A DNA stretch of 64,000 bases from Filimonas sp. GTDB taxonomy: Bacteria > Bacteroidota > Bacteroidia > Chitinophagales > Chitinophagaceae. The translations under genes were made by a program, and so were the position numbers. Location: contig JAFKHH010000014.1 in the NCBI GenBank assembly GCA_017306865.1, positions 372,001 to 436,000 of the forward strand. The letters run 5' to 3'. Below the pieces are notes generated by a model that searched no databases, was not told the DNA's origin, and saw only the letters and a list, made by a program, of their open reading frames with translations. Position 1 is the stretch's first letter. The number at the start of each line of letters is the position of its first letter. Positions 54,417-63,387 of the stretch are shown one piece after another.

Positions 54417-55274
54417 CTATTCGTACACGAATTTTAGGGTGTACGTTTTCATTTCTCCATTCTTATCATAGGTCTTCTTTATGCCTGTAGCCGGATGCCC
54501 ATCTTTATTAAAAGTAGACACAAACCACTCTTGTTCTGTATTTACCATTGGTATCAATTGATAAAGCTTGTTAAATAACTGATCATCCGGTAAGCCTGAA
54601 TTATTACTTTTTTCATACGGCGTCATTTCTGCATGCGACACTTTAAATCCTACAGGCTCAAACTTATCATTGTACTTGCTCTCGACTATAGTTACGTTTT
54701 TCTGTTGTAAATTAATCGTCAAGGCATTTACTACACGATGCTTTTGTATCACTGTCAGGCTATCATACAGAAAAAAACGGTTGTCGCTGGTGCGGTTATA
54801 TAGCCGGTGTATAATTGTACGCTCATTGGGATAGCTTATTGCCATATAAGAATATGGCTTTTCGTTAATTACTTTTACAATACGTCCTGCTGTATCCCTT
54901 TCTAATGCAGGAGTTTCCTCCGTTTTTTTCACCAGGTTATAGCTTTTGACGCAAGCCATAGACGATACATCAACAAGCTGTTTCTCCTTACTCACCAATC
55001 TACCGTCCTTAGACACTGTAGTAATATTTTCAGCTTCGTTACCTAAGCCGTTTAGTACACTTGCAGTCGTTATTAAAAAGTCTTCCATAGTACTGTTAAT
55101 ACAGCTTTTCACTATTTCTCCATTCTTATATTGATGAATGAAAAGTGTATCTGGTTGTACTTTACCCTTTTTTTGCTGATCATCGTATTGCAAGCAAATT
55201 ACTTTAGTAAAAGGCTTCTGTCCATTACATGATAGTGAAGTAATAAACAAAGAAATAATAAAAAATATTTTCAT
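54417..55274 (-). CDS. Secreted YD-like paralog C
   Basis: From the ATG at 55274 it has 285 residues with a lipoprotein-like signal (MKIFFIISLFITSLSC). It shares a layout with 55320-56186 and 59509-60372: KVICLQYDDQ near the mature N terminus, DTLFIHQYKNGEIVK, DTAGRIVKVI, YMAISYPNERTIIHRLYN and the C-terminal ending GEMKTYTLKFVYE. Likely beta-rich and exported. Function unknown; last gene of the five-gene cluster. Confidence 0.75.
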   Translation of the reverse strand: MKIFFIISLFITSLSCNGQKPFTKVICLQYDDQQKKGKVQPDTLFIHQYKNGEIVKSCINSTMEDFLITTASVLNGLGNEAENITTVSKDGRLVSKEKQLVDVSSMACVKSYNLVKKTEETPALERDTAGRIVKVINEKPYSYMAISYPNERTIIHRLYNRTSDNRFFLYDSLTVIQKHRVVNALTINLQQKNVTIVESKYNDKFEPVGFKVSHAEMTPYEKSNNSGLPDDQLFNKLYQLIPMVNTEQEWFVSTFNKDGHPATGIKKTYDKNGEMKTYTLKFVYE

Positions 55275-55319
55275 ATACTGAGATAACATATTTGACTATT
55301 TTTTTAAATCACTCGTGCT

Positions 55320-56186
55320 TTACTGATAGAAATATTTCAAAATATAGTTTTTATATACCCCTCGCTCGTAGATCTTTTTTGTTCCGCCTGTTGTCAATTT
55401 ATCCTTATTTACATTCAAATGAATCTCTTCAGTAAGATCGGTTGTTCGTAATCGCTCCTTTATTACAATTAATTTTTCCTCGTCAGGCATATCTTTCAAT
55501 TTATCCTTCTCTGCTTGTGTTAAGGGACTGGACATCCAGGCTTTGCTACCAGTCATAATTCCGTCATTGTTATATTCCAAACGTTCCAGTTCCACTCCTG
55601 CTGGTTTAGTTGATATTTGCGTACTACTCAATACCCTTTTCTTTGTTGAATCCATAACAATAGTTGCCTGTAGGAGCAAGTTGCCATCATCATTGTATTT
55701 ATTATGAATCACTACTGAACCATTTGCTGAATAAGATATAACGGTATAATCAGACTGGCTATGTGCCCACACGATCCGGCCTATACTATCACGTTTAATC
55801 GTAGTTACAACAGGCGTTTGATCTTCCTTAAGCAGGTCTATTTCTTTAATGCTGATAAAAGCGCCGGGATCGTAGAAAAAATGTTTTTTAAACTCAACTT
55901 TCTTATCAATGTAAATAGTCTTTACACTCTCTTTCATCTCATTATTATCATCAAAGAATTGCTCATCTTCCCTTGTAACGCCATACCTTGTTCTTTTGCT
56001 CCATATTTTAAAACACTTTCCATTTCTATATTCTGCGATCGATATAGTGTCGGGCTTTCCTTCAGCACTACCCTTATCATTCGCTGGATATTGCACAACT
56101 ATTTTCCGGGAAAACAATTGTTTATCCTGTGCATGCCCACTATAGACAAGAGCAAGAATAAATAAGTGTGTCATAAATATTTTCAT
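55320..56186 (-). CDS. Secreted YD-like paralog B
   Basis: A 288-residue protein with signal peptide (MKIFMTHLFILALVYSGHAQ). Features shared with its paralogs: KIVVQYPAND, GKPDTISIAEYRNGKCFK, DSIGRIVWAHS, YTVISYSANGSVVIHNKYND and the ending GVYKNYILKYFYQ. A Lys/Glu-rich insertion (TQAEKDKLKDMPDEEKL) lies near residue 230. It begins 20 bp after the WG-repeat gene stop and ends 45 bp before paralog C. Confidence 0.75.
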   Translation of the reverse strand: MKIFMTHLFILALVYSGHAQDKQLFSRKIVVQYPANDKGSAEGKPDTISIAEYRNGKCFKIWSKRTRYGVTREDEQFFDDNNEMKESVKTIYIDKKVEFKKHFFYDPGAFISIKEIDLLKEDQTPVVTTIKRDSIGRIVWAHSQSDYTVISYSANGSVVIHNKYNDDGNLLLQATIVMDSTKKRVLSSTQISTKPAGVELERLEYNNDGIMTGSKAWMSSPLTQAEKDKLKDMPDEEKLIVIKERLRTTDLTEEIHLNVNKDKLTTGGTKKIYERGVYKNYILKYFYQ

Positions 56187-56206
56187 ACACGCGATTTTAT
56201 CTATTC

Positions 56207-58900
56207 TTAATAATACCGTCGATTTGATTCTACAGGAGGCGCTACTATTTCAATATCTTTTTTGCCAAGTAATTTTTTAGGAATTGTTTTTTTGTTTTTA
56301 GGCTGATAAACTGGCGGAGCAACTATTTCATTTACACTAGGATAATACGTAATAATCTCTTTTACTTCTATGGAAAGCTCTTTCCCGCCATCTTGCACAT
56401 ACCGAAACTTATCCCCCTTCTTTACCATGGCAGGCATGCGCAACGGCAAATTCTCCCTGTAATACCCATTAACTACATATGCAATATCGTCATACTTACA
56501 TGGCACTATTACTTTTCCCTGTTTGTTTACAATACCCCATTTATCATCCTGCTGCACAATAAAGCCATCTCCTTCTTCATCTATAACAATGTTGTCATAC
56601 GTAGGTTCAAACAAGATGTTACCTGCTGTATCTGCTATTCCCCACTTCTCATTTAAAGGATAATAATTACCTGCCTGGTCAGGCACCCGTTTTACAAGAG
56701 TGAAATATCCGCGCGTAAACAGGTCACGTGACATTTTACCAGCAGGCATATCATACTGAACAGGTATGATAACACGACCAGTAATATCACCAAAACCATA
56801 TTGCATTTTCGTAAATGGAATATCGTTGCTTATGTACGTTTGTTTTTTTTGAAGCAAAATAAAACGATCAGTCAATAGCTCTACGTTGTCATACACACTT
56901 GGTATTACTATATTCCCCAGGCTATCGATGATTCCCTGCTTACCTTTTTGTGTTACAATAGAACAGCTATGCACAAAACCCGATACGCCCGGTATTATCT
57001 TATCACCATAATAGCCGTGCTCTGTAGTAAGATCGTATTCACCAACCAATAACTGGCCGGTAACTACATTCAATAGTTTTACCGTAACGGAATCTATTTC
57101 TACAATAAGCAGTGATGGGTTAAAGCAAGTCCACACATTTTTGTATGGCAATGGAGTTACGCTTCTTGTTTTATAATTAATGAGGTTAAAACCATCAACC
57201 AGGTTTTCACTGCATTGGATAGCGAAGTCATTCCCCATACTTACAATCTCTCCTTTTGCCGGCACAATCGTTTCGCCGGTTACAGAAACAATTCTATCCC
57301 GGGTACGGTTACCATCGTTCGTTATTTCCTGTACCAACAGCAAACTGCTGTCTGCCTCCAATTGGGAGATAGAACCATTTACAGATAATGCTTCTTTACC
57401 TGCTTTTATATTAAACAATATCTCTTTATCTCCTTTAATACCCCGAACCCAATCATTATACCCTTTCAAGGACGAACGCAGGTATGTGTACTCAACTGGC
57501 ATTTTAGCTACGCCATTTTCATCTATCAGACCATATACAGTATCCTTGCGTACTTCAATCAGCCTTTTACCATTGTTAGAATACCTGTCAAACGAAGTAT
57601 AGTCATACTGCGGATCAATGAAGGCGCCTGAGACTGCATTATAAAAGCCGATTTTGTCATTCCGCTCAATAGAAAACAGGGAAGCGAATTCCGAAGTGGT
57701 ACTATCAGGCTGCACTTTAGTTATACTTTGAAAAGCATCCGCAAAAAGAGGTGTTCCATCCATCCTGTAAAGCATGGTATTTTCATTTTCACTATCGCTG
57801 CCTAACACAAGGCTATCACCATAAATACCGCCAATATATTTAAATTTAAATGGCATTATCATTTTTCCTGATTCGTCTGCAATACCAAGCATACTATCTT
57901 TCTCCAGTGCAAAAAGGTGATTGTTATATATTTTAGGCCAGTTACTGTAAACTGGTGTTGCGATGATCTTGCCTGTAGAATCTGCAATTCCATAAAGATC
58001 GTCTTTGCGAATAATAATGTAGGGGTTTGCAGTATCTTCATGGTAACCTGCAAAACGGTTAATATAACTATATACTGTATCCAGAATTAGCTTTCCTTGC
58101 GTATTTACGAGTCCATAATTATCCCCGCTTTTTATACGTTTAAATCCCCAGTCAAAATCATCTTCACAGTCGCACTCATCCGGACATATTGTTTCTGCCT
58201 TTGTATAAATATTTACGACCATATGCTTGCCATTGCGTACAAAGGATGTCACCCATTCGTCGCTTCTTTTTTCAATTTGTGTGTATTCATATTTAAAAGG
58301 TAACAGCTCTTCATTTTTAAAGCTGACTACCCCCCAATTATCACCTTTGCGTGCATATACATAATTCCCAAGGCTATCGCAACCAAAGCAATAATCAAAC
58401 TCATTGTATAACGCAGGTACAACAAACTTCTTATCAGGCTTTAAGTACACACCCCATTTACCATTTTGTTTTACTGCATAGTAATCTTCCTTCAATTTCT
58501 TTATATCCTGAAACTGGAAGCCAAATAAAAAATGCTGATCTATGTACAGATCAGCTTTACCGTTTTGGTAGACCAGGTAAGAAATGCTATCACATTTTTC
58601 TATCTTATCATATATAGCAGGCAATATCCACCGTCCGCTATCTGCTATTATTCCATATTTGTTTCCTTTTATTACTTTGCGCCCTTTAAAGGGTAACGTT
58701 TCGTTGTAGTATGTAACGCTTTCATAATACCAGTCAAACGCATACTTTCCTGTAGTGTCTATATAAAAGGAGCGCTCTTTATTAAGAACCCGCGCAAAGC
58801 CATTGCCAAATAGCGAGCCACCGCTATAAACCTGGGTTTGCGCATTTGTAACTGACGATACCAGAAAATATAACATGCAGCATAACGCGATCTTTTTCAT
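56207..58900 (-). CDS. Secreted WG-repeat protein
   Basis: An 897-residue exported protein (signal peptide MKKIALCCMLYFLVSSVTNA) consisting mostly of about twelve WG (WG/YG beta-hairpin) repeats. Examples: KYGIIADSGRWILPAIYDKI, KWGVYLKPDKKFVVPALYNEF in part, NYGLVNTQGKLILDTVYSYI, KQGIIDSLGNIVIPSVYDNV and KWGIVNKQGKVIVPCKYDDI. It ends with KTIPKKLLGKKDIEIVAPPV. WG repeats are thought to be binding or scaffold modules. It is the largest gene of the cluster and directly precedes paralog B, so it may act with those secreted proteins. Confidence 0.88.
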   Translation of the reverse strand: MKKIALCCMLYFLVSSVTNAQTQVYSGGSLFGNGFARVLNKERSFYIDTTGKYAFDWYYESVTYYNETLPFKGRKVIKGNKYGIIADSGRWILPAIYDKIEKCDSISYLVYQNGKADLYIDQHFLFGFQFQDIKKLKEDYYAVKQNGKWGVYLKPDKKFVVPALYNEFDYCFGCDSLGNYVYARKGDNWGVVSFKNEELLPFKYEYTQIEKRSDEWVTSFVRNGKHMVVNIYTKAETICPDECDCEDDFDWGFKRIKSGDNYGLVNTQGKLILDTVYSYINRFAGYHEDTANPYIIIRKDDLYGIADSTGKIIATPVYSNWPKIYNNHLFALEKDSMLGIADESGKMIMPFKFKYIGGIYGDSLVLGSDSENENTMLYRMDGTPLFADAFQSITKVQPDSTTSEFASLFSIERNDKIGFYNAVSGAFIDPQYDYTSFDRYSNNGKRLIEVRKDTVYGLIDENGVAKMPVEYTYLRSSLKGYNDWVRGIKGDKEILFNIKAGKEALSVNGSISQLEADSSLLLVQEITNDGNRTRDRIVSVTGETIVPAKGEIVSMGNDFAIQCSENLVDGFNLINYKTRSVTPLPYKNVWTCFNPSLLIVEIDSVTVKLLNVVTGQLLVGEYDLTTEHGYYGDKIIPGVSGFVHSCSIVTQKGKQGIIDSLGNIVIPSVYDNVELLTDRFILLQKKQTYISNDIPFTKMQYGFGDITGRVIIPVQYDMPAGKMSRDLFTRGYFTLVKRVPDQAGNYYPLNEKWGIADTAGNILFEPTYDNIVIDEEGDGFIVQQDDKWGIVNKQGKVIVPCKYDDIAYVVNGYYRENLPLRMPAMVKKGDKFRYVQDGGKELSIEVKEIITYYPSVNEIVAPPVYQPKNKKTIPKKLLGKKDIEIVAPPVESNRRYY

Positions 58901-58961
58901 AAGTTAACTTTTGAATACAGCTTATCACCCCATGAAATCTCAAGGGTTAACAGAAATTATT

Positions 58962-59429
58962 TTATAATAAAAACAATGCTTTTTTGTCTTCGTAATAATT
59001 GCTTGAAAAACATTCCTGGTGAACATAGCGCTCAAGTAATTTTATTATTTCCTTTGATTGCTCAAGTCCATAATAATTGACTTTTATCCACATACTGTCA
59101 TCCAGGGTACGGATGACAATTGTTTTCTCCTGCGATTTGCCAAGGGTAGCGAAATAGACAGAAAATATATCATCCCATTTATAATCCTTATCATCTATTT
59201 TTCCTTGGCATCTTATGCTTTTATCATTGATAATAACGGATGTGCCAGTATAGACCCATAACCCCAACATTGTAACGGATGAGATAATAATAATCATAAA
59301 AGGAAACACTGCGTCTCCAACAGGCTTGACAAGAAAAACAAAAGAAAACACAACCAGGCACAGAAATACAGCAATAATAACCCGTATAAAAATTCGGCCG
59401 CCTTTCGTCATAGTAAATCTATATTCCAT
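58962..59429 (-). CDS. Small membrane protein with PH-like C-terminal domain
   Basis: A 155-residue protein with two N-terminal membrane helices (VIIAVFLCLVVFSFVFLV, FPFMIIIISSVTMLGLWVY) and a cytoplasmic C-terminal domain. That domain has a strand-rich pattern (SVIINDKSIRCQGK, YKWDDIFSVYFATLG, KTIVIRTLDDSMWIKV) and a final helix (SKEIIKLLERYV), like bacterial PH or YcxB-type domains. Function unknown. Between paralog A and the WG-repeat gene on the same strand. Confidence 0.65.
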   Translation of the reverse strand: MEYRFTMTKGGRIFIRVIIAVFLCLVVFSFVFLVKPVGDAVFPFMIIIISSVTMLGLWVYTGTSVIINDKSIRCQGKIDDKDYKWDDIFSVYFATLGKSQEKTIVIRTLDDSMWIKVNYYGLEQSKEIIKLLERYVHQECFSSNYYEDKKALFLL

Positions 59430-59508
59430 CTCTTACGTGTTTTCTACCTTACTGGGCAGAATAACGATTTCTTTTCAGAAGCTATTGTCACATTGAGGTT
59501 GTTAAATT

Positions 59509-60372
59509 TTACTCATATACAAACTTCAAGATGTAATTATCCTCTTCACCATCCTCCTTATACACCCGGTTTATCCCTCTTTCCCGCAATCCTTTTTTAT
59601 CAAAAGTGTTATAGGTTTCCTGTTGTACTTTGGCTTGCGGATAATATTTCATTACCTCTTGCAACATATTTTCTTTCCCTGCTTTTAGGATAAAGCTTGT
59701 TTGAAGAGAGTCCAGGTGGATTGACATTTCTTTAGTACTGATCTGTTCATTCTTTTCCGTCCATTCCGATTCCTGCCAGAAAATATCTGTATTGTTGCCA
59801 AGGAAAGTTGCAGAGACTGAATAGATCACACGATTGCCTGCAGGATTCATTACAAGGCTATCGATCCCGGTTATTTTATTACCAGCCAGATCATACCGTG
59901 TATATACAATGCTTCTTTCACCATTTGAATAGGAGATCATTTCTTTCTTATTCGCAACCACAGATACTACAATCCTTCCGCTATTGTCATAAGTCAATTT
60001 TGGAACGATGGCCTCGCCTTTGCCCAAAAGATCGATCTCCTTTGTTACAATCCGGGCATATTTGTCGTAAAACGAGCGGACATGAAGAGAGGGTGCTTCA
60101 TTTTCTTTTGATACAATAACATCTCCTTCTTTCACCTTTCCGTCAGTATCAAAAACATAATTTTTTTGATAGATTATCCTGGCTGCTCTCTTTTCTCTAT
60201 AGTAGCCTTTTACACACCTTCCATTTTCGTATTCTTCAATGGAAAGTGTGTCGGACAATTTCGTATCCGGCTTTTCCTGTATGGGATAAGCTATACATAT
60301 AACACGTGAAGGGGATTGTCCATAAGAGAGCGTTACTATACATGATAGGATCACCACGCCGCACCATTTCAT
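59509..60372 (-). CDS. Secreted YD-like paralog A
   Basis: From the ATG at 60372 it has 287 residues with signal peptide (MKWCGVVILSCIVTLSYGQ). Shared features: RVICIAYPIQEKPDTKLSDTLS in part, EEYENGRCVKGY, DNSGRIVVSVV, EMISYSNGERSIVYTRYD and the ending EDNYILKFVYE. First gene of the five-gene minus-strand cluster; an alternative ATG is at 60381. Similarity to paralogs B and C is clear at the two ends and in the DxxGRIV block, weaker between. Confidence 0.75.
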   Translation of the reverse strand: MKWCGVVILSCIVTLSYGQSPSRVICIAYPIQEKPDTKLSDTLSIEEYENGRCVKGYYREKRAARIIYQKNYVFDTDGKVKEGDVIVSKENEAPSLHVRSFYDKYARIVTKEIDLLGKGEAIVPKLTYDNSGRIVVSVVANKKEMISYSNGERSIVYTRYDLAGNKITGIDSLVMNPAGNRVIYSVSATFLGNNTDIFWQESEWTEKNEQISTKEMSIHLDSLQTSFILKAGKENMLQEVMKYYPQAKVQQETYNTFDKKGLRERGINRVYKEDGEEDNYILKFVYE

Positions 60373-60571
60373 CAGGCACATAAGATTCTTTACTAATTAG
60401 TCCGACTGTAAACGTAGAATAAGAAAATACTATTGCCATTTACGCATTTGACAAATACAAATCCTTTTTTAACATTTATGCTCACCCGAGAATGGCAAAG
60501 CTTAAAAACAATACAAAATCTACATAAAAGACTATTTCTTTAGAATTTATTCAAATATTTCAAACTAACGA

Positions 60572-60601
60572 TTGTTGTTATCAAATAGCTGACTATATTC
60601 G
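60572..60601 (+). promoter_or_regulatory. Candidate promoter of the thr operon
   Basis: TTG (60572-60574), a 19-bp spacer and TATATTCG (60594-60601), one mismatch from TAnnTTTG, would start transcription about 10 nt before the leader-peptide ATG. Confidence 0.5.
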
Positions 60602-60616
60602 TCCTGCTTAAAAATA

Positions 60617-60706
60617 ATGGTAAAGCATATTAACGATATCACATCTCCTTTCACTTCCGTAGCCGGGAACGGGACTACGATTATTACCATTATTACAACC
60701 CTGTAA
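60617..60706 (+). CDS. thrL: Threonine operon leader peptide (29 aa, Thr/Ile run)
   Basis: The ORF ATG 60617 to TAA 60704 encodes 29 residues beginning MVKHINDITSPF and containing TTIITIITT at positions 20-28 immediately before the C-terminal Leu. Seven Thr and six Ile codons in 29, clustered just before the stop, are the hallmark of transcription-attenuation leaders; E. coli ThrL has the same Thr/Ile mix because both amino acids derive from the pathway. It precedes thrA by 125 bp. RNA pairings that could switch: CTACGA (60675-60680) with TCGTAG (60741-60746), against ATTACC (60683-60688) with GGTAAT (60709-60714) and ACCC (60698-60701) with GGGT (60708-60711). I do not see a classical GC hairpin with T run, so the mechanism could be translational. 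Confidence 0.75.
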   Translation: MVKHINDITSPFTSVAGNGTTIITIITTL

Positions 60707-60831
60707 AGGGTAATACATTAATATATCGCCACCTGGGCTCTCGTAGCTGTACTTCAACCAAAGGTTGATCAAACTCACAACAATTTTATTCAAGCATCAA
60801 AATCAAATCTCCCTAGCGGGAACGGAATTAT
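60707..60831 (+). promoter_or_regulatory. thr leader RNA downstream of the leader ORF
   Basis: Contains TCAACC-AAA-GGTTGA (60754-60768), a TCCC-TAGC-GGGA hairpin (60810-60821) ending 10 nt before the thrA ATG, and GGGAACGG (60818-60825), which duplicates 60665-60672 inside the leader ORF. The hairpin over the ribosome-binding region could control thrA translation; this is inference. Confidence 0.4.
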
Positions 60832-63276
60832 ATGAAAGTTCTAAAATTCGGCGGCTCCTCCGTTGCAAATGCCGAGAATATCCAAAAGGTCGTAAACATC
60901 GTAAAGACAAACAGTGAATCACAGGTAGTTGTAGTATCTGCATTAGGTGGGGTAACGGATCAATTGATTCTCGCGGGGACATTGGCTGAAAAAACAGACG
61001 AAGCATATAAAGATGTTTTGCAGCAACTGGAGAAAAAACACCTGGATGCAGTGCGTGCATTGTTACCTGTGGCTCACCAGAGCAGTAGCCTGAGTATGAT
61101 CAAACAGCACTTCAATGAACTGGAAGAAGTATGTAATAGTGTTTTCTACCTGAAAGAGTTATCACTTCGTACCAAAGATCGCATTATCAGCTTTGGCGAA
61201 CTGTTGTCTTCTAAGATCATTTCTGCTTTTATGCAATCTCAAAACCTGGTACATGAGTGGGTTGATTCACGTAGTGTGATCAAAACAAACAGCAACTTTG
61301 GCTTTGCAGCAGTAGATTTTCCAGCTACGAACAAATTAATTGAAGCAGCAGTTAAAAATGCTGACAAACAATTATTCTTAGCCCCGGGTTTTATATCCAG
61401 CGATAGTAATAATAATACGACCACATTAGGCCGCGGTGGTTCTGACTATACGGCTGCCATCTTCGCTGCTGCTGTGAATGCAAGTTCCCTGGAAATATGG
61501 ACAGATGTAACCGGCATGATGACGGCAGACCCACGCTGGGTGCTTAATGCTAAAACGATAAACCGTACATCTTACCAGGAAGCAATGGAGCTTTCACACT
61601 TTGGTGCAAAGGTGATCTATCCACCTACCATACAGCCGGTAATGCAACGCAACATACCTACATGGGTAAAAAATACGTTTGCGCCGGCAGAAGCAGGCAC
61701 TGTAATAGAGAACGCAGAGCAGCATGATGGCGAGATCATCACAGGTATATCCAGCATCAACAGTGTGGCTTTGTTAAGCCTTGAAGGCGCAGGAATGGTG
61801 GGCATACCAGGATTTTCAAAGCGATTGTTTGAGGCACTGGCAAGTGAGAAGATCAATGTTATACTGATCACACAAAGTTCATCAGAACACTCTATCTGCG
61901 TAGCGGTAAATACGGCAGATGCGGCTAAAGCAAAGGAAGCGATAGACCGTGCTTTTGAAACAGAGATCAGCCAGCGTAAGGTAGAGCCTTTACGTGTGGA
62001 AACAGATCTTGCAATCATAGCACTGGTTGGCGATAAGATGAAAAGTCACCCTGGCATAAGCGGTAGAATGTTTGGTGCACTAGGACGTAACGGCATCAAT
62101 GTACGTGCTATAGCACAAGGTTCTTCTGAAAGAAATATCTCTACTGTAATAGCGGCAGCGGATGTAAAAAAAGGCGTGAATGTATTGCATGAGGCGTTTT
62201 TTGAAGCGTCTTATAAGCAATTGAACGTTTTCATAGTTGGTGTAGGAAATGTTGGCGGAAAGCTAATGGACCAGATCAAACAACAGAAACAGTTCCTGCT
62301 GGAGCATTTGAACCTGCAACTGCGTGTTACAGGCATCAGTAACAGTAAGAACATGCTGTTTGTAGAAAATGGTAATGAGATAGACCTGGATAACTGGAAG
62401 GAAGCATTGGCTGCTGCACCTGCCACTAACCTGGATGAGCTGGTACAAACAGTAATAGATAAGAACCTGCGTAACTCTGTGTTTGTAGATGTAACCGCGA
62501 ATGCTGAAGTGGCTGCGGTATATGGCAAGCTGCTTGCAAAAACGGTTTCTGTAGTTGCATGTAACAAGATAGCGGCTTCCTCTTCATACGAAAGCTATAG
62601 CAGGCTGAAATCTCTTGCGAAAGAATATAATGCGCAATTCCGTTTTGAAACAAACGTGGGTGCAGGACTACCGGTAATAGGCACATTAAATGACCTGAGA
62701 AGAAGTGGCGATAAGGTAAATAAAATAGAAGCAGTACTATCCGGTACATTAAACTTCGTGTTTAATAACTATGACGGTAAACGCTCTTTTGCAGAAGTGG
62801 TAAAACAGGCACAGGACGAGGGTTATACAGAACCAGATCCACGCCTGGACCTGGGTGGTACGGATGTAATGCGTAAAATTATGATACTCGCACGCGAAGC
62901 TGGTGAGCGTATAGAAATGGATGACATTACTAACAATGGTTTCTTACCGGCTACATGTTTTGATGGCAGTGTGGATGATTTTTATAAAGAAATGGCAAAA
63001 CAGGAAGCGCACTTCAAAGCTATCTATGAAGAAGCGGCAGCGAAGAACTGTAAGCTGAAATTTGTAGCGAGCTTCGAAAATGGCAAAGCGTCTGTTGGCT
63101 TAAGACATATACCGGACAACTCAGACTTCTATCACTTATACGGCAAGGACAACATTGTATTGTTTTCTACCCAACGTTACCCTGAACAGCCATTGGTTGT
63201 AAAAGGCGCTGGCGCTGGCGCAGACGTAACAGCAAGCGGTGTATTTGCGGATATATTGAGGGTGGTGGCGCCGTAA
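60832..63276 (+). CDS. thrA: Bifunctional aspartokinase / homoserine dehydrogenase
   Basis: An 814-residue fusion that catalyses the first and third steps from aspartate toward threonine, methionine and isoleucine. Aspartokinase half (1-290): KFGGSSVANAENI, RGGSDYTAAI, WTDVTGMMTADPR. Two ACT-type regulatory regions follow (AGMVGIPGFSKRLFEALA near 325, GDKMKSHPGISGRMFGALGRNGINV in part near 405) and would bind Thr. Homoserine dehydrogenase half (from about 465): NAD-binding VFIVGVGNVGGKL, CNKIAASS, ETNVGAGLPVIGTLNDL and GYTEPDPRLDLGGTDVMRKI in part. Same length and order as E. coli ThrA. First structural gene of the thr operon. Confidence 0.96.
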   Translation: MKVLKFGGSSVANAENIQKVVNIVKTNSESQVVVVSALGGVTDQLILAGTLAEKTDEAYKDVLQQLEKKHLDAVRALLPVAHQSSSLSMIKQHFNELEEVCNSVFYLKELSLRTKDRIISFGELLSSKIISAFMQSQNLVHEWVDSRSVIKTNSNFGFAAVDFPATNKLIEAAVKNADKQLFLAPGFISSDSNNNTTTLGRGGSDYTAAIFAAAVNASSLEIWTDVTGMMTADPRWVLNAKTINRTSYQEAMELSHFGAKVIYPPTIQPVMQRNIPTWVKNTFAPAEAGTVIENAEQHDGEIITGISSINSVALLSLEGAGMVGIPGFSKRLFEALASEKINVILITQSSSEHSICVAVNTADAAKAKEAIDRAFETEISQRKVEPLRVETDLAIIALVGDKMKSHPGISGRMFGALGRNGINVRAIAQGSSERNISTVIAAADVKKGVNVLHEAFFEASYKQLNVFIVGVGNVGGKLMDQIKQQKQFLLEHLNLQLRVTGISNSKNMLFVENGNEIDLDNWKEALAAAPATNLDELVQTVIDKNLRNSVFVDVTANAEVAAVYGKLLAKTVSVVACNKIAASSSYESYSRLKSLAKEYNAQFRFETNVGAGLPVIGTLNDLRRSGDKVNKIEAVLSGTLNFVFNNYDGKRSFAEVVKQAQDEGYTEPDPRLDLGGTDVMRKIMILAREAGERIEMDDITNNGFLPATCFDGSVDDFYKEMAKQEAHFKAIYEEAAAKNCKLKFVASFENGKASVGLRHIPDNSDFYHLYGKDNIVLFSTQRYPEQPLVVKGAGAGADVTASGVFADILRVVAP

Positions 63277-63282
63277 ATTAAT

Positions 63283-63383
63283 TTGAAATTGTTGCATTGT
63301 TTAATGGTTGCATTGTTGTTATCGATTCTATTGTAGAGAACAATTAAACAATTGAACCATGCAGCAATTAAGCAATAAACTAA
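63283..63383. repeat. ATTGTTGCATTGTTTAATGG inverted words between thrA and thrB
   Basis: Left arm words (63285-63318) and right arm words (63339-63372) are imperfect reverse complements (about 22 of 29). They lie inside the operon, so the hairpin would be transcribed between thrA and thrB. Confidence 0.65.
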
Positions 63384-63387
63384 TACT

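Larger units (their letters stand above)
60382..60831. other. 450-bp divergent region containing the thr leader
   Basis: The left 190 bp are AT-rich without recognisable elements apart from weak promoter-like words for paralog A. The right part carries the thr promoter, leader peptide and leader RNA described separately. Confidence 0.6.

Noticed and set aside
54417-60381. RHS/polymorphic toxin locus
   Set aside because: The YD-like proteins are short, have no RHS core shell, no variable C-terminal toxin and no immunity gene.
60608-60793. 61-residue minus-strand ORF over the thr leader
   Set aside because: Shadow of the leader; its product is low-complexity and nothing supports translation.
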